Origin: Nephromyces sp. MM_2019
Taxonomy: Eukaryota > Apicomplexa > Aconoidasida > Nephromycida
DNA length: 16,242 nt
Reading direction: 5' to 3'
Assembly (NCBI GenBank): GCA_015657535.1
Contig: JADHZB010000837.1
Location: 1-16,242 of the forward strand
A program made the translations under genes and the position numbers. The notes beneath the pieces were generated by a model, which had not been told where the DNA came from, did no database searches, and saw nothing but the letters and a program-made list of their open reading frames with translations. Position 1 is the stretch's first letter; each line of letters starts with the position of its first letter. Shown piece by piece: positions 1 through 9,328 of this stretch.

Positions 1-108
1 ATATATATATATATATATATATTCAATAATTTTGTGTCGTGTGTGGATGTATAAAATATTATAGATATGTTTGTGTGTAAGAAAGAATTAAGATATAAAA
101 TCTCTTAC
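1..108 (-). other. Start of intron 8 of gene A, ending in an (AT)n run
   Basis: Donor GTAAGA follows exon 8 at 108. The intron continues off the window. Positions 1-22 are a pure AT dinucleotide run. Confidence 0.8.
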
Positions 109-818
109 CAAATTCAGATAGTGGGATTTGTCGTCCATTCCTCTTCTTTTTGCCTTTTGGTGATAAAGGTTCATTGAGAGTATTAAATCTCTCAGTATTA
201 GCTGTTAAGAAAATAGAGTAGGAAAATATATTAATTGAATATTAAAAGTGTGAAAAAACAAATAGGTATGAATTTACACATGTATTGTGTGTAGCAGGTT
301 AAGTATTAATATATCAAAGTGTAGCAAATTAAATGTGATTATGTACAACTATTGTGTGTATAAAGTATTTACCATTATTTGCCTTTGTGTTATTATCAGT
401 AATATATTTAAAAACTTGTTCAGAAAGGGCCAAAGATGTTGATGGATGAAAAGGTGGTAGAAGTGCCATCAAATCGTTTGCACTCTAAGTATGATAAATA
501 ATATATATAATATAAGTTGTGTTTATATGTATATTATTATTTTGTATATTTGTTTTGATATGTGTGTGTAAATATGTTGTTGTCAATATGTAAATTATTT
601 AGAAATTCAAGTATACTTATGTATATGTGTATTAGTAACTATGTTAGAGATATATATGTGTATACTTACTGAAACTTCAGAAAAAAGTTTAAGTTTATTC
701 TTTTCTATATAAATTCCATTTTCAGCCAATAAATTAGAAATTCCAATTTGCACATCATCCAAACTTATATCTTTTGAGTTGGTTTTATAATGAGCAGAAG
801 TAACTTGGTGAATAGGTT
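109..818 (-). other. Conserved C-terminal region of the GIGYF-like protein (exons 6-8)
   Basis: Exons 818-670, 484-373 and 201-109 encode an acidic/hydrophobic helical stretch. It includes I-S-N-L-L-A-E-N-G, then L-K-L-F-S-E-V and L-S-E-Q-V-F-K-Y-I, followed by a Lys/Arg-rich patch (G-K-K-K-R-N-G-R-Q) and P-L-S-E-F. Metazoan GIGYF proteins end the same way: a small helical domain, a Lys-rich run and a short Leu/Phe tail. That match is from memory and is layout-level. The last exon here ends in phase 1 at donor G108, so at least one more coding exon lies outside the window. Confidence 0.55.
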
Positions 819-3800
819 CTGTAAAATACATGTGTGTATATTGAATTTGTATATAATTATCATATACAGATAAATAAACATAAATATAAATACATAAAAA
901 TACATAATAATAATAAAAAATAGACAATAATAATAAAAAATACACATAATACATATATGAAACACACACACACAACAAATATATGAAACACACACACACA
1001 ACAAATATATGAAACACACACACACAACAAATATATGAAACACACACACACAACAAATATATCACACACACACAACAAATATATGAAACACACACACACA
1101 ACAAATATATGAAACACACACACACAACAAATATATCACACACACACACAACAAATATATCAAACACACACACACAACAAATATATCACACACACACACA
1201 ACAAATATATGAAACACACACACACAACAAATATATCACACACACACACAACAAATATATCAAACACACACAACAAATATATGAAACACACACACACAAC
1301 AAATATATGAAACACACACACACAACAAATATATGAAACACACACACACAACAAATATATCAAACACACACAAACACATGTGTTAAAACGCAACATGATA
1401 TAAACTCGTACAAAAAAAAAACAAATAAATAAACTCCTTTCCTAACCTATATTCCATCCTTTAGGGGTGTTGCTATTCAAATGTGTATTTGATGTGTGAT
1501 TAGGCTTAATATTAGTTTTGTTATTATTTAGAGGAGGGTCATCTAAATTTGATATTTGTTTCATTTTTGATTTGGCCTTTGATTTGTCTACATTTTCTTT
1601 CAAATCAGGAAATTCTTCCAATTCAGTTGTAACACCTCGTGTCCCATTCGTTGAGTTTACATTCCAAGCTGTTTTGGGTGGTGTAGATATAGGTTTAGGT
1701 GTTGGGGTAACCTTCGGGGTTATAGCAATAGCCTTTAAAAATATATTTATAATATGTAAAAAAAGGAGTTGAAATAATTGTATATATATATTTATATATA
1801 GAGTGTGTAGGGTGATGTTAATGATAATAGTATCGTGTAAAAAAAGTATGTAAAGAGTGAGATTGTTTGTTGTGTGTATATATTTGGGAAAAACGTATTA
1901 TATATAGAGTGGATGGAGGTGATGTATATAGTAAAAATGTACCAAGCTATAAATCTAGATAATCATAAGATAACTAAATATGTATATATGTGTATATACA
2001 CTGCTTTAAAAAAAAAAAAAAAATTATACACACAAAATAATTATATATGCCCCTCAAAAAATTGTAATCATAAACATACCTCTTCTTGTTGTTTCTTCTG
2101 TGTCCTCATAATATCAGCAAAAGTTGATAAGTTTTCTTTGAGGGGAGTTTGCCATGCATTTTGGACTGTTTCATTAGTACCATTTTGATTGTTATTAGTA
2201 TTAGTTACTGTCGGTGTTTTGCTCTGTACAGTGACCGAGGGCATGGATGATACACTATTTTCCTTGTTTGTTTTTAATGAGTTTTGTAAGTTGGTTTGAA
2301 TCTGTGTGTTGTTATTATCTTTGTGTGTAGATTTTGATGTATCCTTAGATTTATTTTCAAAAACTTTGGTAGCTATTAACTTTTGTTCAGACTTAGTGCT
2401 ATTTGATTTATCTTCATTTTTTGTAGTAGCTGAAATTTCACTCTGAGGTGTTGTTTTGGATTTATGTGTAGAATCCGAATTTATCTGAAGCATAGTTTTG
2501 ATATCAGAGGCCATTTGTTCCCTTGTTTTGGTAGGTGTAGTAGATTCAGAGAGTGTAGGTATCTCAAATTCATTGTCTTTCATACCATCTTGTACATTGT
2601 TACTGGTTAATTTGGTTGAGTTTTGTTTTTTGGATGTACTTTTAGATGGTTTCTTAGGTGGAGTTATTGCCTTATTAATAGTCTCCTCCTTATTATCAAC
2701 ATCATCAAATTTTGTTATATTAATCTCACTCCTGTTAATATCATGTTGTGCTTTTTCAATATTAGATTTATTTAAATGTGTTTCTGTAAAAGTAATTTTT
2801 GACATTTGATTCTTCATATCTTGAATATTGTTTTCTATTGGATTCGATACATCATTTACCTTGTTATCATTATTGGGTGTTGTAATGTGTTGATGTGTGG
2901 TAGGGTCATGCATATTTATCTGCTTGCTTACATTGCTAAGGTAATTTGTTGTATCAAATATAGTTAGGTTTTCAGTACTAATATCTTCCTTGGTTTTTTT
3001 ATAAAGCATAGGAATAAAATTGAAAGGTTCACCAGATTGTGGTGGGAATAGTGTGCTAAATTCAACCCATGACATATTGATATCAAATCTCATAGGTAAA
3101 TTATGTGGGAAGAAATTACCTTGCCACCATTTGTACATTTGAGATGATGAAAATGGTCCATGTGTATATCCCTTTGGATCTCTGTAATACCATATTGGCT
3201 TTTCAGAGTTGAATGATTGTGCTGTATTCGATGTATGCATTGCAGGTGTCGCTGTAGTAGGTGTATATAATGATGAGTGTGGTGGTGTGGTTGGTTGACT
3301 AGTTGTGGTATGTGATGTATTATTCTTATTTAGGTAATTGTTTGGAGCTGTGATAATGTTATCTAATAATTTGCTTGATGTAGATGGTAAGGTTATGGGT
3401 GAAGAAATTGTAGCTGTTTGCTCAGATGGTATAGATGTATTTGGTGTGATATTCATGGGTGATACATGTTGTGTATTATTGTTAGGGTTATTCCAAGTAG
3501 AATGGTATGAAGGTATTGAAGTATTGGTGAAATTTATACTGTTCATTGATGATTTGAGGAACATTCTTGGATTTGTATCACCTATTGAAAATGTATTACT
3601 AAATTTATTTATTGGTGAATTTGGATGGAAATCTATATCATTAGTTGGAGAAGATTGTTGGAGTAAAAAACGGTCAGGTCCCATAACATCATCTAGATCA
3701 AATTTTCTTTCTAATAATAAATTAAGATAACTTCTTTCTTCTGTTGCCTCATTGTTAGGTGTGTTGGGTGTTTGATTAGGTATTTCCTTATTATCTCCTA

Positions 3801-6580
3801 TAAAGTTTCCAAGTTGTATATCTCTAAATAAATTGTTTGGAAGCATTGAAGGATTGTTTAGGGGTGTTGAAGTATTCATTGTATCATTTATACGACTACT
3901 TGCTATACTTTGACTATCTTCAATTTTTGTTGGTGAGAGTAATCGTGATAATGGTGAATCAACACTCAAATTGATGGGTGCCCTAACGTCAAAGGATAAT
4001 GCGGGTGAGTTTATCTGTGGAGTGGGTATTTGTGAGTTTGAGGGAGATGACATGGGTGTAATTTCAACTCCAGGTGCTATGAACCCAATCTTGGGTGTAT
4101 TTGGATCAATTATAGGTCTTATGGGTGAAATTAGAGCTGAGTGTTTGTTCATTGAATTCGTTTTAAAGTTATTATTGTTTTGAATCTCTGGGGTAGATAT
4201 GTTTGGCATCGTTACAGATGTGGAATTAGTTTCTGAATTTAGTTTTGTCTGAGAAAATTGTGTTTCTAAAGGGCCTGTAGTTTCTGTTGGTGTACTAGCA
4301 CTCAATGTGTTATTTGTTATTGTGTTAGCCACTGTGGGGCTTACCATATTTGAACTTTCTGTTTCTGCTTGAGTGGTTGTAAGGGCTATTGAACTAGGTT
4401 GGTTAGTAGAGGTAGTCTGCTTAGTTGTTTGTGCAGTGTTTTTAGTGGTAGTATTGTTTTGGGTTAAAGTTGGGGTTGTATTGGGAGCACGCCTCCTTCT
4501 AATTATAGGTGAGTCTTCCCAAAATTTTTTCCCATTTTCATCCTGTTTAGTAAATGGCTGTGTTTCAGTTCGTGTTTTTTGCTCTTCTTTATCTTCGAGT
4601 AATTGATTATTATCCTTAGTTTGAATGAAATCAAAACTTTCTTTAGCTGAAATAGGTTCTAATTTTTTAGCATTAGAAGGTAAAGGAGAAAGCTTTTCTC
4701 TTGAATGATCCCGAGTGGGTAAACTATTTGTGTCGTCACTGGTTTGTCTCTGTGATGAAGGTGTTGATTCCTTAGTGTCTACTTTCGTTGTTGTAGGCGT
4801 ACAGTTATCCTTATCTTGCTTAGCCTCATCATCAACAGGTATTTGATGATCAGCTGATTCTGTTTTTTGTGGCTTTTTTGTTTCACGGAAGGATCGGATT
4901 GGGTAGGTAGACCTCAACATTGTCATAGAAAGGGATTGAGTATCAATTAAAGGGGGGTTACCATAATTATTGGCCTTGTTAGCTCCCTGTGTGTTGTTAA
5001 TCGGTGCTTCAATTCCTCTTGATTTCTGCATATTCCTCCATGAGCTGTCGGGTGTAAATCGGGATGAACTTCTTGTAGATTCTCCTACTGTAGAGGGATT
5101 AGTAAAAATAGGATTAGCATTTTTTTCAATCCTATCTAGCCTCTCAGACCTATCTAGCCTTTCAGACCTATCTAACCTTTCAGACCTATCTGGTCTCTCC
5201 AATCTATCTGGTCTCTCTGATCTATCTGGCCTTTTGGTACTAGCTAACGTTTCTAGGTCTCTTGGTGGGGGAGGTGAAGTTCTATTAGCAGAGATAGTTG
5301 CATGCGTATTTATAGCGTTGGTTGGGGATGCAACACGTGCTTCAGTTGTTATACTTGTGAAATCTAATCTCTCTAATTTATTCCTCGACTTGGGAGGAGT
5401 AAGTACTGGATGTAGAATTGGCATGTAGGGTGTTGCTGTACGATTTATATTTGTAGGAGGTGAATTGCTAGTCGATTGTTGCTGAAATGGTGCTCTACTT
5501 GTGTTAGTAGGGGGTGTGGTTGGTGTACCTTGTACCTGTGTAGTAGTAATCACTTGATTAGGTCCGCTATTAATACCTGTATTCGAGGAGTTATTCAAAC
5601 TGGGTTCATCCTTAGAAGATCGGCGAAATGAGCGTATAGAAGATGTATTTGGGTCAGATAGCCGCCAATTGAAAGGCCTTTCATTGCTGCCACCTTCCTT
5701 TCCTTTCTCATTTGGTCTCTCAGTAGATTGTCGATAACGAAAAGAGTCTATAATAATAACAACAAAATGGTGATTTAAGGCATGTGCCATCAAACTAGAT
5801 ATGAAATCATATTTGAGATACTTTAATAGTTAATCTAATTGATAAGAGTACCTTTAGGTCGGCTTCTAAATGATTCAGAAGTACGCTTCCAGTGCTCTGT
5901 AGAAAGATCATTATCGGGAGCTAAGATAGGAGCTTCAGTTACTTGAGATTGTCTGGGCTCTTCTCGAGAGAAAGTACGGATTTTCTGTGTAAAACCATAT
6001 AAAAGAGTAAAATGTACTAACATGAGCTATTTTTGATGCAACTAGTTGTAAAAACAAGTAGTATGGTAATTAAGTAAAGTCATATAATATGTAAAAACAG
6101 ATTATAGCAGTTAGAGTATTTGATTCTAGAAGCAAATTTACCTCTGTAACTACTGTTGTGGGATTAGGTTCAGGGATGACAATATCAACGCAAGATATAT
6201 TCAGAGTTTTGTTAGTCTCCGATAACTTTGGCTTGTAATAGCGATATAATTCGAGCATTAACCTTCTAGGATAGAAACTTTGGTGCCTCCTTGTTTCTTC
6301 ATCTGTATATCAATGAAGAATAGTATGTATGGCTTATTGAAGCTTGCAGTAAAAGACGATAGACTGAGTTTTGATAGCCTCCAAAGAGATTAACATGATT
6401 AATTTAAGATATTTAAAAATTCAACAGAGTATACGAGTGTTAGAGGGAATTTTAGCTACACATACATAGTTTAATCAAGTGTGAATCATCAATAGGCTTA
6501 CAGTTACTGTGAGGTGATATTAACGAGACACCAATGTCTTGAGCAATTAACCCAGGGGACTTGTCTACTTCATTCTTCAT
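109..6580 (-). CDS. GIGYF-like GYF-domain protein, eight exons in window, 3' end beyond window start
   Basis: Probable translational repressor adaptor of the GIGYF/Smy2 family, which recruits eIF4E-family cap-binding proteins and binds proline-rich PPG-type ligands in the cytoplasm. Exons, 5' to 3': 6580-6502, 6302-6142, 5984-5852, 5747-2080, 1732-1447, 818-670, 484-373, 201-109. Every junction is GT-AG and keeps frame, giving at least 1560 residues. The ATG at 6580-6578 has an in-frame TGA two codons upstream. Visible parts are a candidate eIF4E-binding motif (residues 37-43), a hexapeptide repeat (about 295-330), a GYF domain (about 974-1035), long Asn/Thr/Ser-rich linkers, an S-T-F-A-D-I-M motif near the end of exon 4, and a C-terminal helical region ending in a Lys-rich patch plus P-L-S-E-F. 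The first donor is ambiguous: GTAAGC after 6502, or GTAACT after 6508; both keep frame. The large exon also reads 15 codons into intron 3, but those residues are intronic. The GYF call is firm; orthology to GIGYF is inferred from layout. Confidence 0.88.
819..1446 (-). other. Intron 5 of gene A (628 bp)
   Basis: Longest intron seen, with donor GTTAGG and acceptor TTTTACAG on the minus strand. Most of it is the CA-rich minisatellite at 953-1378. The rest is A-rich sequence with two copies of an AATAATAAT-AAAAAATA block at about 903-943. Long open frames across it on both strands come from repeat composition and are not genes. Retention would stop translation two codons past the junction (TAG). 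Confidence 0.9.
953..1378. repeat. CA-rich minisatellite, about 17 units of 22-26 bp
   Basis: The + strand unit is ATATAT, then GAAA, CAAA or C, then a (CA)n run, then ACAA. I count about 17 units of 22, 24 or 26 bp, the 26-bp GAAA form being commonest and the short C form interspersed. It lies wholly inside intron 5 of gene A, where the transcript would be UG-rich. The array has no CT on the + strand, hence no AG on the transcribed sense strand. Confidence 0.95.
1733..2079 (-). other. Intron 4 of gene A (347 bp)
   Basis: Donor GTATGT after codon GAG and acceptor TTAAAG, phase 0. It contains a 16-base A run on the + strand at 2008-2023 (U run in the transcript) and scattered TA and TG repeats. 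No coding sequence is seen in it. Confidence 0.88.
3016..3201 (-). other. GYF domain (Smy2 type) in gene A
   Basis: Residues about 974-1035 of gene A. The family signature is W-x-Y, GPF, then M-x2-W and GYF. Here W977-x-Y979 is followed by D-P-K-G, then G988-P-F, four residues, M995-x2-W998. Asp981, four residues after the Trp, and the short loop before GPF are typical of the Smy2 subtype rather than the CD2BP2 subtype. The eponymous G-Y-F is N1002-F-F. The fold is expected to bind PPG-type proline-rich peptides; the ligand here is unknown. Confidence 0.93.
5131..5238 (-). repeat. 18-bp coding tandem repeat, six units
   Basis: Six contiguous 18-bp units start at 5131, 5149, 5167, 5185, 5203 and 5221. 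In gene A they encode a charged hexapeptide of the form (S/L)-E-R-(P/L)-D-R, residues about 295-330. The three lowest-coordinate units are nearly identical, while those toward 5238 have diverged. All changes keep frame. Confidence 0.95.
6241..6276 (-). other. Candidate eIF4E/4EHP-binding motif in exon 2 of gene A
   Basis: Exon 2 reads S-F-Y-P-R-R-L-M-L-E-L-Y-R near residues 35-47. Tyr37, four residues, then Met42-Leu43 fits the family pattern Y-x4-L/M-hydrophobic used by eIF4E-binding proteins. The following L-x-L-Y-R and the position at the extreme N-terminus match how GIGYF-type proteins carry it. This is pattern recognition; binding is inferred. Confidence 0.65.
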
Positions 6581-7172
6581 TTTTCAAGAGTGGTGATAAG
6601 ATATTGTATATAATAACCCACTCTATTTGTGGTTGTTAATGGGGTGGCAGTCCCAAGGTTTCTTTAGTAATACCAAGGTGAGTTGTAATTGGAGATAATA
6701 AAATAAAGAAGGAGGAAGGTTGGTAGTAAGAAAGTTGTTAATCGGTAACGAAAGTAAATGTTGATTAGTCTTCAATAGTTATATGTATATTTTTGTTAAG
6801 AGGATTAATGGAAGCCTTTATCAAAATATATGTTAGAAGGAGGAAGTATAAAAAAAAGATTAAACAGTTTAACAGCTTGGTTTGGTATATGTGTAATTAA
6901 GAGCGTATTAAATAGTGAAGTGAAGAAATAAAATAAAGTGGTTTTTTTTTGCTATAAGATAAAAAAGAAATTAAATTGTAAAAGATGATATTTTTATATA
7001 CTGAGAAAAAAAAACTGTGTAAACACACTTCAAGTACAGAGAAAGGAAAAATTGTGCGTCCGTAGGTAGTTCATTGAAAATAACTTAAAACAATTCAATA
7101 GCAAAAAGTAAAGTAATTTATATACCATACATAGTATTATCCAAATTAACAGTACTATGGCTTGCTAAATTT

Positions 7173-7201
7173 GGGGGAGGGGGGGGGGGAAAGGGTGTGG
7201 G
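7173..7201 (+). promoter_or_regulatory. G-rich tract with G-quadruplex pattern upstream of gene A
   Basis: The + strand reads G5, A, G11, AAA, GGG, TGT, GGG: at least four runs of three or more G with loops of 1-3 bases. It lies about 590 bp upstream of the gene A start, with the G-rich strand opposite the coding strand. The surrounding DNA is very AT-rich. A regulatory role is inference. Confidence 0.6.
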
Positions 7202-8970
7202 CTATGGAGTCCAGAAGTTTTTTATCTTAACATAAATAATGTGAAATGTTTCGTTTTGTTATTGTATATATATGTTATATCTTTATAAGTTGATTGCATG
7301 GTGTGTTGTTATATGGTATAGATATATATTTGTGCGAATAAGGGGTACTATAGTTAAAAAGTTTACTAGAAATTCTAGTGAAGGGTATGCAGGATGATAA
7401 GTGGGGGAAGTGGGGATTGAGGGGATTGAGGAGTATGAAGAGAGGATTATGTGTTTGAATACATATTATTTATACACACTTAAAAGCAGTTAATTGTAGA
7501 CACAACTAAAGTTTGTGTTTATATATAATTTAAAATGTACTAATGCGTGTTAAGCCGTTCGTTTACATATGTAAGTACATTTATATAATGTAGAATGTGA
7601 TTAAGTGTAAATATTTGGATATGATGTAATTCAGAAAATTATATATAGATGTGCCATAACTTTTAAACATTAAATTTGTGCTGTGCTGAGAATTTTAATT
7701 AAATTATGTATTTTTAAACAAATTTATTAACAACACAAATATGCAAATATATATAAATCAAACATGGAACTATAGTGGTAAAATTTGCTTGAATATTTTA
7801 AGCAATTTTTTTGATATATTTTGTGAACCCAAAATTAGGTGCTTGTTTAAACTTTTGTTAAATATTCAGGCTAAGGAGTTTCTAATATATAAATTTATAC
7901 CTTTCGTTAACATCCTATCCAAACATCTTTTTCATACAAGTATTTATGTAATAATTTACACTTGTGTGCATAAATATTAATCTCATGATATCACAACTAG
8001 TTAGATTGATGCTTTTTCATTTCAAGAACTTTGTTAGCCAGAGAAACTGTGAAGAGCTTAAGCTAGCTAGCTTGGTAACAATTTTTTTATGATCGCCAAA
8101 ACTTAAGTAAGAAATTAATAATATATAAACTTAACAAAAGACAAAATGCTATTTAACACTGTTGGATGTCTTTGGGTTCAAGAAACTCACTAGTTATAAA
8201 TTAATGCTCTTAATTCTAAGCTTTTAGATTAAGTTATGAAGCTTAATAATTTAGCATAAATATTTTTCGAAGTAAGTTCGATCCCTGTTTTAAATACATC
8301 ATCATATAAGACTATGAAATTTTTTTGTTAAAGTGGGATATAATATCAAGTTACTATTGGCTGTATTTACCTTACTATTTTCTTAAAATGTTTTTTAAAT
8401 CCAATCTTTATACAATATTTCATTTGCTTCTTAGAGTTAATGTGATATCTAAATTACCATTAAGCATAATATAACTTATAGTTATTTGGCAATTTTAGTT
8501 TCAAACAGAGTTTTTATAATGTGGTAACTAAAATAGATCATTTTATGTTCTGTGTGCATAATGTGAGGTCGAGCATTGCTATGTGCACGGAGTTTTTGTT
8601 TGTCTTCAGATAAATTATGTTCATTCTACACATATATTAGAAATTTCAAGCTCCAAAAGAAACAAGCAAAGCTAATATAACAAAATACATCAAAATTCAT
8701 GAATAATTGCTGAAATAGAGTGCTTATTGGCTTTGTGAATTAGAAATTTAAATTTGTAAAATTGACAACAAAAATTTGAATTTATATAAGAATATAGGGC
8801 TAGACAAATTACTTGGAAAAAAATCATTCCACTTTCTACACTAAAAATCTAGTTAGATGAAAAATTCAACATATTCCATCCCTTGTGTTTTAATTAATTG
8901 ATTATTTTTATATGTAATTGATTAAACCATAAAAAACTTTTTAAAAATATATTATGATTATAAATTAATG

Positions 8971-9026
8971 ATCTTCAATCGATTAAAGTTCGTATTAAGC
9001 TGTTATTGAATCGATTTCCTGAAGAT
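8971..9026. repeat. Imperfect inverted repeat
   Basis: ATCTTCA plus ATCGATT (8971-8984) pairs with AATCGAT (9009-9015) and TGAAGAT (9020-9026), leaving a 4-base bulge at 9016-9019 and a 24-base loop. Isolated in intergenic DNA, with no coding context. Confidence 0.5.
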
Positions 9027-9312
9027 TTTTAGCAACTTAATTCCAAATGTAATTCAAACAAGTGTGTATGTAAGATATAATCCTACGTGTCCTTTATTTT
9101 GAACCTAATTTACCAACCCTGAAATCCCTATATTTGAAACTTCACCTTTTAAAGATCTAGTATAAGGCTACTTGACAGTCACCTATTGAGATTTTTTTTT
9201 CTGATGTGCTTGGAACTTAAAATGTGTAATGATGTAAACATTGCTTGATATTTACATATTTATCAGTGCTTTTATGATCCCAAGGTGAAAAAAAGCGATA
9301 AACTAATTATAG

Positions 9313-9328
9313 CCCTCAATTTTGAGGG
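9313..9328 (-). other. Short stem-loop overlapping the stop codon of gene B
   Basis: CCCTCA and TGAGGG pair around a 4-base loop. The TGA stop (9318-9316) lies within the 3' arm on the minus strand. Visible in sequence; it may be chance. Confidence 0.4.

Larger units (their letters stand above)
6581..9315. other. Intergenic region between genes A and B, no supported gene
   Basis: This should hold the promoter and 5' leader of gene A (minus strand) and the 3' end of gene B's transcript. It has poly(dA:dT) tracts near 6850-7015, a G-rich tract at 7173-7201, a second purine/G-rich patch at about 7381-7445, a perfect 14-bp palindrome at 8060-8073 and an imperfect inverted repeat at 8971-9026. 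A 79-codon + strand frame at 7741-7980 has only background composition and no recognisable domain. No tRNA was found: the TTCGATC at about 8276 lacks a pairing T-stem. Confidence 0.7.

Noticed and set aside
607..1173. Long minus-strand frame with Cys/Val/Phe/Tyr repeats
   Set aside because: It is exon 6 of gene A read through into the intronic CA-rich array; the Cys/Val repeats are only the minisatellite.
1109..1336. His/Thr-rich + strand frame
   Set aside because: Pure translation of the 22-26 bp repeat array, open in several frames on both strands.
4970..5428. Ser/Leu/Asp-rich + strand frame
   Set aside because: Antisense shadow of the 18-bp coding repeat in gene A.
5748..5793. ATG at the upstream end of the big GYF frame as the gene start
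   Set aside because: These codons lie in intron 3. Exons 1-3 splice in frame at 5747, and the basic/Ser-rich N-terminus with the Tyr motif makes better sense.
7741..7980. 79-codon + strand frame
   Set aside because: Composition is that of the AT-rich background, there is no domain or splice support, and a frame this long is expected by chance in 16 kb of such DNA.
8270..8292. TTCGATCCC resembling a tRNA T-loop
   Set aside because: The flanking five bases on each side do not pair, and no acceptor or anticodon arm fits.
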